A stretch of 64,000 bases of DNA, from NCBI RefSeq assembly GCF_001435585.1, contig NZ_AZEC01000010.1, forward strand, positions 45,037 through 109,036, read 5' to 3'. The translations under genes and the position numbers were made by a program. The stretch's first letter is position 1. Every line of letters begins with the position of its first letter. This DNA comes from Schleiferilactobacillus perolens DSM 12744 (GTDB lineage Bacteria; Bacillota; Bacilli; Lactobacillales; Lactobacillaceae). Under the pieces are notes generated by a model. That model made no database searches. It saw nothing but the letters and a program-made list of their open reading frames with translations, and was not told the DNA's origin. This document shows, in pieces, positions 56,913 to 64,000 of the stretch.

Positions 56913-58015
56913 GTGAGTCAAAAAATAGGTGGTCGGTTTTCTAAACTAATCTGCTGGAGCTGGACGGTCCTTTTACTAAGTGGGTTGTTTCTCCACATCA
57001 ATAGCACGCAGGTGCATGCTGCTGATGTGAAGGGTGCGAAGTTCAGCGTTAATTTGATTTACCCGCAACAACAAAGTGATCATAGCAGTCCAGGGTTCAA
57101 TGTTCTGCTGTCACCGAACGAAACCATGGATTTGGGATTTGAATTACACAATAAGAGTAGTAAGTCACAAGAGGTTGTTATCAGGCGACCAATGCAACAA
57201 CTTCTGCTGAAGGTGAGATTGATTATCAAGACGAGGCGCAGATAGACAGCAGTTTAAGATTTCCTTTCACGGAGATGGGGGCACGCACACAGAAGGTTAC
57301 GTTGCCACCAAACAAAACAGTGAAGATCGTTCAGCGCGTGAAAATGATTGGGGCGCCGTTTGATGGTGTTGTGTTGGGTGGCTATACTTTATCTTCCGCA
57401 GAGAGCACACTTGCTCAGGCAAAAAAAAGCGGTAAGTTGCCAAAGAAAACGGGTTTCGTCAATAATTTTGCCTACTCTGTCGGCGTGTTAATTATCGCGG
57501 GTCATTCAGAACAGGTTCAGCCGGATTTTAGATTACGAAAAGTTGGGCCGCGGGTCGTGAATGCACAATCTGCCTTACTGTATCAATTGCAGAACTTTCA
57601 ACCAATGTATATTCAAAATCGTGGGTTAAAGGTGACTGGTCAAATGACGCCACGAGGGTCCTCGAAGATTATTATTTCGAATTCTCTAGCAATGAGTTTT
57701 GCACCAAACTCAACTGCCAGTATTCTGATGAAGTTCGGTTCTCAGCAGGTACCAGCCGGTAAGTTTACATTACACGTTGTGGCAAAATCAGATGGTCGTA
57801 CTTGGCAGTTTAAACGTGATTTTTCTATCAGCAATGCAGAGGCTAACCGCTTGAATAAGAGTAATGCTTCGGTTAAGCAGAGCTTGTTATGGTTGTGGAT
57901 TCTCATTGGTCTGTTTATTCTACTCGTTGCCACTATTCTAGTCGTCTGGTTGTATCGCCGCGCGGTGAAACGTGGTCGATTGGAAGCACGGAGAGCATCT
58001 TGGAAAAAGAATTGA
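56913..58015 (+). pseudogene. DUF916/DUF3324 WxL-interacting protein 5, frameshifted
   Basis: Frames 56892-57245 and 57275-58015 are two parts of one DUF916/DUF3324 protein. The first frame holds the signal peptide and DUF916 start (FSVNLIYPQQQSDHSSPGFNVLLSPNETMDLGFELHN). After VVI near 57182 the second frame continues ATNATTSAEGEIDYQDEAQ into DUF3324 (FAPNSTASILMKFG, TWQFKRDFSISN), a membrane span and a basic tail. Adding one C (ATCAGG to ATCCAGG) restores a continuous frame. The likely start is GTG 56913, after GGAGTGG. Confidence 0.85.
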
Positions 58016-58045
58016 TTTCGAATTTCAGGGAGGGGAGGTATGCTT

Positions 58046-59020
58046 ATGAAGAAGTCGTGGGCAAGATTACTTAGTATCAGTGCATTAGCATTACTTGCTT
58101 TTCCGATGGCTGTTGAGACATCCACTATTCAGGCGGATGATTCACCGACTTATAAGGTAGGTGAGCCGTTATTTGGTGACAATTACGCTACCGTAGTTGG
58201 ATCGGCTGTTGATGATGCAAATCCAAATGTGAGTGGTGGTAGTGTATTAGGTGTTGGCTTTGTTCCCGGACCGCTGACGCTTAATCAGGTGCCGATATTC
58301 GATTTTGGGATCCATCAGTTGGGTAGTTCGTCAAAGTATTCGTTGCAGGAAATAACGAGTGCGGATAACTTACCAGCAATGTTACCAGATAACCATGGCG
58401 GTGATGATACTGCTAAGGGTGGTAATCGTTCTCTAGTGGTGACAGATACTCGGCAAGCACAAGGTAGTGCGGATGGATACACAGTGTCGTTGACATTCGG
58501 TCCACTCATCAAGGTCGAATCCACCACTTCCGTTGATGCTGATGGTAATGCTATCATTACTCCGAATATCGTAGATGGGAACTTTGTGCCAGATCCGAGT
58601 GGCGCTAAAATTACTGACGCACACTTGGAATTTTCGAATGCTAAAGTCTCTGACGGCGCCGACTGGAATACTTTTCTGGCTGGCAGTGCGGATACAAAGT
58701 ATTTTAGTGGTGGTACTGGTATTTATCCGGCGTTTTACAACGCCGCCGACTTTGATGCCCGTAAACCCATTACGACGAGTGATAACCGACTAAAAGATGA
58801 TACAAAAGCATCATTTCAGATGGGACAGAACATCTCTCAGGATGGTAATGGAATTGACATCTTTGGCGCGTCAAAAACCGAAGGATACGCTACTTGGGCT
58901 TATGACTTTACAAATTCGACTTCAGCGTATTTAGCAATGCCTACCCAAAATGGCGGGATCTGGGTGGCTACGCTGACCTGGACGTTAACAAGTGATCCGG
59001 CGACCCTGCCTAATGGCTAA
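58046..59020 (+). CDS. WxL-domain surface protein 4
   Basis: 324 residues from ATG 58046 (GGGGAGG 7 nt before). Signal peptide to about residue 29. It has VPIFDFGIHQLG, RSLVVTDTRQAQGSADGYTVSLTF (V-T-D-T-R, then Y-T-V where W-x-V is expected) and the C-terminal LTWTLTSDP (W-T-L). It contains a longer central insert than WxL protein 3. Its partner is the DUF916 gene 30 nt downstream. Confidence 0.92.
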   Translation: MKKSWARLLSISALALLAFPMAVETSTIQADDSPTYKVGEPLFGDNYATVVGSAVDDANPNVSGGSVLGVGFVPGPLTLNQVPIFDFGIHQLGSSSKYSLQEITSADNLPAMLPDNHGGDDTAKGGNRSLVVTDTRQAQGSADGYTVSLTFGPLIKVESTTSVDADGNAIITPNIVDGNFVPDPSGAKITDAHLEFSNAKVSDGADWNTFLAGSADTKYFSGGTGIYPAFYNAADFDARKPITTSDNRLKDDTKASFQMGQNISQDGNGIDIFGASKTEGYATWAYDFTNSTSAYLAMPTQNGGIWVATLTWTLTSDPATLPNG

Positions 59021-59050
59021 TCGAGTAATTTAGAAAGGTGGTTTACATCA

Positions 59051-60136
59051 GTGCGACAGCGAATGTTTGATTCGATTGCTTTTCGCCGACGCGCATTGAT
59101 CGTAGCCATCTTTTTTTGTGCGGTGATCAGTGTATTAATGACTGATATTTGTGTCACTCGTGCGGTAGTGCCGGATATTGGTTTTCGTGTCCAGGCAATC
59201 CCACCAGCAAATCAGATTAATCAAACGGCTCCTTGGTTTCAGGTCAATTTAAAATCTGGACAGAAACAGAAATTGACGATGCAAATCACCAATACGACCG
59301 ACAAGGACATTACCGTGTACTGCACACCTACAATTGCTCAAACGAATAGGATTGGACAAATTCAGTATGATGTCTTAACGGATAAGCGGGACAGTACATT
59401 ACAAATGGACTTTTCAAAAATTGGACCGCAAAAAGTAAAATTTGTAGTGCCGGGGAAAAAGACGATCGCCATTGATCAGAATATCCAAGTGCCGGATACG
59501 AAAATGAACGGTGTTTTATACGGTGCATTCACCTTCGTTTCACCGGACATCAACAAACGGCAACAGGAGAGTGCGAAGGGTGATGTGAGCCTGCAAAACC
59601 AATTTCATCTCACCATCCCGGCCGTCATCAACGTTAATGACTATCAGCTGGCATCCCCAGACCTACATTTAGAACGCGTCACCCCCGTTTCCTTCGAAGC
59701 CCAACCCGCCGTCCGCGCCCGCATCCACAACATCGCCCCGCAAGTTATTGCTGGCCGCCAAATGGTCTGTGACGCGCGCGTTTACTTCCGTGGCAGCAAG
59801 AAAGTCCTTTTCCGCAACAAAACCACCCAGATGAACTTTGCACCTAATTCGGTCATTGACTACCCTATCTCCTGGGGAGACAGCCGCATGCAGCCGGGGG
59901 AGTATACCCTGCGCGCGAAAGTCACCACTGGCGGCGGGGCTGGTCCATCATGGAACATGGTCCGCAACTTTACAATCAGTGGTGACCAAGCTCGCAAGCT
60001 TAATGGCCAATTGACGTCGCGACCGGATTATTCGTGGCTGATTATCTTCCTGGTGTTGGCTGCAGTTCTCTTAATTATCACCATCGTGGCTTGGGCATAT
60101 CGTACTGGAAAGCACAGCTCGAATAAACGGACATGA
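59051..60136 (+). CDS. DUF916/DUF3324 WxL-interacting protein 6
   Basis: 361 residues from GTG 59051 (AAAGGTGG upstream). Signal peptide to about residue 38, DUF916 (FRVQAIPPANQINQTAPWFQVNLKSGQKQKLTMQITN), DUF3324 (FAPNSVIDYPISWG, SWNMVRNFTIS), a membrane span (about 327-348) and a basic tail. The DNA from about 59640 onward is much richer in C and G than the first half, while the protein stays a normal DUF3324 domain. Confidence 0.92.
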   Translation: MRQRMFDSIAFRRRALIVAIFFCAVISVLMTDICVTRAVVPDIGFRVQAIPPANQINQTAPWFQVNLKSGQKQKLTMQITNTTDKDITVYCTPTIAQTNRIGQIQYDVLTDKRDSTLQMDFSKIGPQKVKFVVPGKKTIAIDQNIQVPDTKMNGVLYGAFTFVSPDINKRQQESAKGDVSLQNQFHLTIPAVINVNDYQLASPDLHLERVTPVSFEAQPAVRARIHNIAPQVIAGRQMVCDARVYFRGSKKVLFRNKTTQMNFAPNSVIDYPISWGDSRMQPGEYTLRAKVTTGGGAGPSWNMVRNFTISGDQARKLNGQLTSRPDYSWLIIFLVLAAVLLIITIVAWAYRTGKHSSNKRT

Positions 60137-60140
60137 AAAT

Positions 60141-60172
60141 AGGCAGTCAATCCAATTGCGGATCGGCTGCCT
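60141..60172. terminator. Bidirectional terminator at the end of the WxL locus
   Basis: Arms 60141-60153 and 60160-60172 between the last DUF916 gene and the convergent Mga-like regulator. Confidence 0.7.
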
Positions 60173-60182
60173 TTATTAATTG

Positions 60183-61721
60183 CTACTCGGGATTCCCCGA
60201 AGCATTGGCAATGTCGTCGGGTTCTTCTTCGATTTCTCGTTCCTGATCAATGAAGCGACTGGTGTATTGATTCCGTAAGCGGACATACAATTCATAGTAC
60301 TGCTTAGAGTTTTCGTCGGCGTACCAGACAAAGACCTTGGTCGGATCAAGTTTGATTTCGTCGCCCAATAATACCGGGTTGGCTAAGCTGGTGATAATGA
60401 CGTCCGCGTCGTTGGGTTCAGCGGTTTCTGGTAATACATGGACGAAACCCAAATCGTGCAGGAAGATCTCCAACACGCGAGAATAAAAGCCGCTGCGTTC
60501 GGTGAGCAGATAAACATCCACGTTTTCCTTCGTCTTTACGGCCTGCAGATAGGGTGCGAGCAGCAAGACCAGATTGTGGTGCAGCTCAGAGCGGAATGGC
60601 CGCAGCGGGGTAAACTCGGGATTATCCGTCTCCTGATCGAAATACTGGTACATCAGTTTAGACATGGCTGAGTTATCGTCCCGAAGGAAGTAACTTGGTT
60701 GAAAATCATCGGCATCGAAGCGATGGCCCTCCATTACCAGCGCAGACACCACTGCCCGGGCAAAGTTGGCGACCAACAAGTGGTTTTCGTTTAAAGACGG
60801 TTCATCCTGACGTTGGTAAGGGCGGAGAAAGTTAAAGAATTTGCGGGTAAACTCCCAAGCAATCCCGCCGACTTTTTCGAGATAGAAATATAGTTCTGAA
60901 AACGATGAATCAGCCATTTCCCGACTGCTGAGAACGATATGGAAGTAAAACTGGAGAAACAGGTTCTCATTATGCAGTGAATGGCCATCTAACGTTGGGA
61001 ACATGTCCTGCGTAATCAATTGTGCGGTAAAGTAGTTGTTCCCGGGGAAAATCTTTTCGTAAGTGGTCATCGCGGACATCGGGTAGCCGGTAGCGATGCG
61101 CATACGGCAAACGCCGAGGAACATATCCAGCTGCAAAGCAGTGACTGGATCAAACTTACGAGTCGACAAGGCTCGGCGCATTTGGACGACGTCATACATT
61201 TTGACGTGGCGAAAGGGCCATTCTTGACCATGGAAGGACACCCAGTAAATCACATTGAGTACGAAGCGAATTTGTTTTTCGTCCCCGCGGAGTTGCAGTG
61301 TCGTCGTGGACCAGTTGACACCAAATGACTCAAAGAAATGGCGCAGAGGACCGATCTTCCGTAACAGAGTAGATTTGGAAATAAAGTGTTTGGCACAAAA
61401 CGCCTCTAAATTGGGGTGTGCAGTCTGGACAGTGTAGTCAAAGACCTGGAATTCAACAGAACGTTTGAGCAAGAAAAGACGATATGCATCCACTGGGATG
61501 CCTAAATCGTTACCGTTAATGGTGGCCACGGTATGCGAAATTCGGTGACCGTGGTTGATCTGTTCAATATCTTCCAACAGGGACTGAAAGGTATTGTAAG
61601 TTTTGGCGTAGCTCATCTCAAGCAATTGAGCGAGATCGTTAATGGTAAACGAACGGCCTTTTTCCCGATTAATAACTTCCAACATGCGAAATCTTTTTTG
61701 TTCGGGCTTGCTAAAGAACAA
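60183..61721 (-). CDS. Mga-like helix-turn-helix regulator
   Basis: About 512 residues if TTG 61721 is used, or 500 from ATG 61685; the start is unsure because neither has a good ribosome-binding site. It has an N-terminal winged helix (INDLAQLLEMSYAKTYNTFQSLLEDI), a second Mga-type HTH (FISKSTLLRKIGPLRHFFESFGV) and LQLRGDEKQIRFVLNVIYW, typical of Mga/PRD-like regulators. A long helical middle and a C-terminal EIIB-like segment (VDVYLLTERSGFYSRVLEIF, DADVIITSL) follow. Mga proteins control surface protein genes, so the WxL locus next door is a natural target, though the genes are only convergent. Confidence 0.82.
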   Translation of the reverse strand: MFFSKPEQKRFRMLEVINREKGRSFTINDLAQLLEMSYAKTYNTFQSLLEDIEQINHGHRISHTVATINGNDLGIPVDAYRLFLLKRSVEFQVFDYTVQTAHPNLEAFCAKHFISKSTLLRKIGPLRHFFESFGVNWSTTTLQLRGDEKQIRFVLNVIYWVSFHGQEWPFRHVKMYDVVQMRRALSTRKFDPVTALQLDMFLGVCRMRIATGYPMSAMTTYEKIFPGNNYFTAQLITQDMFPTLDGHSLHNENLFLQFYFHIVLSSREMADSSFSELYFYLEKVGGIAWEFTRKFFNFLRPYQRQDEPSLNENHLLVANFARAVVSALVMEGHRFDADDFQPSYFLRDDNSAMSKLMYQYFDQETDNPEFTPLRPFRSELHHNLVLLLAPYLQAVKTKENVDVYLLTERSGFYSRVLEIFLHDLGFVHVLPETAEPNDADVIITSLANPVLLGDEIKLDPTKVFVWYADENSKQYYELYVRLRNQYTSRFIDQEREIEEEPDDIANASGNPE

Positions 61722-62040
61722 CTTTTCGAATTTGATACAGAGCCCCCCCGTCTAAACTGTCCAGCTGCTGATGCAAGTATATCATTTTTCTCATTATTGG
61801 TAAAAATATTTTGTGAAATTTGACATTAGATAACATTTATACAGTTTTTTTGATGGTGGCTAAACACTGTCGTAATGCCCGTTTAGCCGATTCTTTCCCA
61901 TCTTTTGTCCGCTGAATTCCATTACATGATGGGCACCTGACAATCCCTTCAGAGAAGTATACCTATCGCAGAGGTAAGATACGTAATCCGGCGTTTGTTG
62001 CGAAAATTCTATCATTTTGGACGGGTTGTCGGCAACGATA
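61722..62040. other. Upstream region of the Mga-like gene
   Basis: No gene seen. A run of seven G on the minus strand (C7 at 61743-61749) lies about 22 nt before the TTG start of the Mga-like gene. Divergent promoters for the regulator and serS should be here. Confidence 0.5.
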
Positions 62041-62069
62041 TTGTTCCGGGTACATCAGTGTGTTATTCT
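62041..62069 (+). promoter_or_regulatory. serS promoter
   Basis: TTGTTC (62041-62046) and TATTCT (62064-62069) with 17-nt spacing, just upstream of the T-box leader. Confidence 0.6.
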
Positions 62070-62084
62070 ATTGATGAATAAAGC

Positions 62085-62292
62085 AAAACGTTGAAGCGCC
62101 CATTAATTGCTTGATCAGAGAGATGGCGGCCGGTGCGAGCCATCGAAGCACATTTCCAGCGCGGAGTGGTTGGCGAATAACTGACCGGTGGCTGCCCGAT
62201 ACCGCAGTATTGAGAGCACGCTTTGCGTGAAAATGGGTGGTACCGCGAAAGACCGATTTCGTCCCTTTAGTGGATGAAGTCGGTCTTTTTGT
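62085..62292 (+). promoter_or_regulatory. Serine T-box riboswitch
   Basis: Stem I begins near 62094 (GCGC pairs with GCGC at 62159-62162). It contains AGAGAGA (AG-bulge region), the distal-loop CGGTGCGAGCC and a likely specifier TCC (62155-62157, serine codon). The T-box sequence AATGGGTGGTACCGCG is at 62232-62247. A terminator stem, 62251-62264 with 62272-62285, is followed by T5. Uncharged tRNA-Ser would stabilise the antiterminator and turn on serS. Confidence 0.93.
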
Positions 62293-62319
62293 TTTGCTTT
62301 GAATAGGAGGAACGCACAT

Positions 62320-63612
62320 ATGTTGGACATGAAGTTGATCCGAGAGAAACCGGATTTTATTAAGGAACGGTTGGGTACCCGGGGTATTAAGCCGGAAGAA
62401 ATTGATGAACTGCTTGGCTTAGATGAACAACGCCGGGAAAAGATCGTCGCATCTGAAAATCTGAAGGCCAAGCGTAACGCTGAGTCGGATGAAATTGCCA
62501 AGGTGAAGCGGGCTAAGGGTGATGCCAGTGCCCAAATCAAGGAAATGCGTGAAGTCGGCGGCCAGATCAAACAACTGGATAAAGAATTGGCTGATTTGGA
62601 AGAAAAGGTCGAATACATTCTGGTGCGGCTGCCCAACATCCCCAAAGAGGATGTGCCCATTGGCCCCAATGAAGACTACAACAAAGAAGTGCGCAAGTGG
62701 GGGGCTTTACCGACGTGGGACTTCAAGCCTAAAGCCCACTGGGACATTGGCGAGGATCTCGGTATCTTGGACTGGGATCGTGCAGCAAAAGTCACCGGCG
62801 CGCGGTTTGTCTACTATAAAGGACTGGGAGCCAAGCTGGAACGGGCCATCTACAACTTCATGTTGGATGAGCATGAAAAGGAAGGCTATACAGAAATTAT
62901 CCCCCCTTACCTGGTCAACAAAGATTCCATGTTTGGGACTGGGCAGTTCCCGAAGTTTACCAAAGATGTGTATACGATCATCGACGAAGATGAACCCTTG
63001 ACCTTGATTCCTACGGCGGAAGTCCCTTTGACTAATTACTACCGTGGCGAAATTCTGGACGAGAAGCAGCTGCCGGTTTACCTCACCGCGCTAACGCCAT
63101 GTTTCCGTTCTGAAGCTGGCTCTGCCGGCCGGGACACCCGGGGTCTGATCCGGATGCATCAGTTTAATAAAGTAGAAATGGTGAAGTACACCAAGCCAGA
63201 AGATTCTTGGAATGAACTGGAGAAATTGACTAACGATGCGGAAGAGATTTTGCAAAAACTGAAACTGCCATACCATGTGGTGGCGTTGTCCACTGGGGAT
63301 GCCAGCTTCACGTCGGCTAAAACATACGATCTTGAGGTTTGGATCCCATTCCAGGATACCTACCGAGAAATTTCCAGCTGTTCTAACTGTACAGACTTCC
63401 AAGCCCGCCGGGCCCAAATTCGTTATCGGGATGCTAATGGCAAAGTGCATCTGGTGAATACGTTGAACGGTTCTGGCTTAGCAGTTGGCCGGACATTGGC
63501 TGCCATTTTGGAAAACTACCAAAATGAAGATGGCAGTGTGACAATTCCGGATGTTTTGGTACCTTATATGCATGGGGTCACCAAGATCACGAAGGAAAAT
63601 GCCCTGGGCTAA
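62320..63612 (+). CDS. serS: Seryl-tRNA synthetase
   Basis: 430 residues from ATG 62320 (AGGAGG upstream). The N-terminal coiled-coil arm spans about residues 30-100. Class II catalytic core: motif 2 [28 protein letters not shown] and motif 3 [22 protein letters not shown], with TAEVPLTN between. It charges tRNA-Ser (and tRNA-Sec where present). It is controlled by the serine T-box directly upstream. Confidence 0.98.
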   Translation: MLDMKLIREKPDFIKERLGTRGIKPEEIDELLGLDEQRREKIVASENLKAKRNAESDEIAKVKRAKGDASAQIKEMREVGGQIKQLDKELADLEEKVEYILVRLPNIPKEDVPIGPNEDYNKEVRKWGALPTWDFKPKAHWDIGEDLGILDWDRAAKVTGARFVYYKGLGAKLERAIYNFMLDEHEKEGYTEIIPPYLVNKDSMFGTGQFPKFTKDVYTIIDEDEPLTLIPTAEVPLTNYYRGEILDEKQLPVYLTALTPCFRSEAGSAGRDTRGLIRMHQFNKVEMVKYTKPEDSWNELEKLTNDAEEILQKLKLPYHVVALSTGDASFTSAKTYDLEVWIPFQDTYREISSCSNCTDFQARRAQIRYRDANGKVHLVNTLNGSGLAVGRTLAAILENYQNEDGSVTIPDVLVPYMHGVTKITKENALG

Positions 63613-63673
63613 AATATTTTTTTGAAGGGTGTTTTCAAGGCATTTCCGAATGTTTGTAAACAACCTTTTGCGA

Positions 63674-63709
63674 GAGTTGTGTGTTATTTTTACACACAGC
63701 TCTTTTTTT
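63674..63709 (+). terminator. serS terminator
   Basis: 11-bp arms 63674-63684 and 63692-63702 followed by T7. Confidence 0.85.
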
Positions 63710-63784
63710 GCGGTTATGAATCCTTTTGTTCGGAAAAAGTACGACATAGGGTCCTGGAAATGGCGAGACGACGCCATTTGGGCG

Positions 63785-63813
63785 TTGACATCTTTTTTAC
63801 ATCCTGCTATATT
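63785..63813 (+). promoter_or_regulatory. rRNA-type promoter P1
   Basis: TTGACA (63785-63790) and TATATT (63808-63813), 17-nt spacer. Confidence 0.75.
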
Positions 63814-63879
63814 ATTAATTGCGCCGCAGAGAGGTGTGCTACGGCAGTTTTTCGTTGGAAATCTTATGAAAAACTGTTG

Positions 63880-63908
63880 TTGACAAGCCTGAGCGTGCGT
63901 GATATATT
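63880..63908 (+). promoter_or_regulatory. rRNA-type promoter P2
   Basis: TTGACA (63880-63885) and TATATT (63903-63908), 17-nt spacer; a tandem copy of P1's architecture 95 nt later, as in rrn operons. Confidence 0.8.
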
Positions 63909-64000
63909 ATCTAAGTTGCTTTTGCAACATTGTTACTTTTTACCAAGTGCGATGAGCACGAGTGAATGAAATAGTAGGCCTTTGAAAACTGAACAAAGTT
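63909..64000 (+). other. Leader of an rRNA operon running out of the window
   Basis: After P2 the sequence has no ORF and ends with TTTGAAAACTGAACAAAG, a phrase common just before 16S rRNA in lactobacilli. The 16S gene itself is not in the window. Confidence 0.7.

Noticed and set aside
63622..63969. 115- and 84-codon ORFs near the right end
   Set aside because: They run through the serS terminator and both rRNA promoters, so are not genes.

Overview
The window looks like chromosomal DNA from a lactic acid bacterium of the Lactobacillaceae, with mid-range GC content. The evidence is a pepN-type aminopeptidase, a serine T-box upstream of serS, LPXTG and WxL surface proteins, and a typical lactobacillar 16S leader at the right edge. 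A Lacticaseibacillus- or Schleiferilactobacillus-like genus fits, but this is an inference from gene style, not a match.

Left part (1-9.3 kb): a large minus-strand thioester-domain/Cna-B adhesin with an LPQTG anchor is followed 1 nt later by a SpoVG-like small protein. An AT-rich island (4.7-7.5 kb) holds a four-gene cassette resembling an ABC-three-component (ABC-3C) conflict system with a DUF2326-type ATPase. Two of its genes carry in-frame stop codons. A small membrane protein and its neighbour share a short Asn/Gln motif. A decayed IS1634-like element follows.

9.3-20.3 kb: scattered accessory genes (P-loop kinase, XRE regulator, GNAT, DUF5067-type membrane proteins) and a large L-type-lectin surface protein broken by one frameshift. 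20.5-38 kb: housekeeping and adaptation genes. These are pepN, a PAP2/GT2/GT-C lipid-linked glycosylation operon, an OmpR-type two-component system, a MarR-NmrA operon, a MalY-like PLP enzyme, a Tag-like protein lacking key residues, a Gfo/Idh/MocA dehydrogenase, a sugar porter, an EndA-like nuclease lipoprotein with a partner lipoprotein, a YefM-YoeB toxin-antitoxin pair with a clear operator, and tRNA-Arg.

38-48.4 kb: a nucleoside phosphorylase, an unknown exported/membrane pair, and two tandem coiled-coil proteins. Their C-terminal halves look like the first Rossmann fold plus extended beta-sheet insert of GtfA/TagE glycosyltransferases. A real GT4 enzyme of that type lies convergently next to them.

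48.5-60.1 kb: an expanded cell-surface complex locus with one small sortase-type protein (FPQTN motif), four WxL proteins and six DUF916/DUF3324 WxL-interacting proteins, one of them frameshifted. The WxL proteins should bind peptidoglycan and pair with the membrane-anchored DUF916 proteins. A convergent Mga-like regulator flanks it. The window closes with T-box-controlled serS and tandem rRNA-type promoters leading out of the window.

The best candidates for something undescribed are the paired coiled-coil pseudo-glycosyltransferases (41-44.8 kb) and the shared-motif ABC-3C cassette (4.7-7.5 kb).
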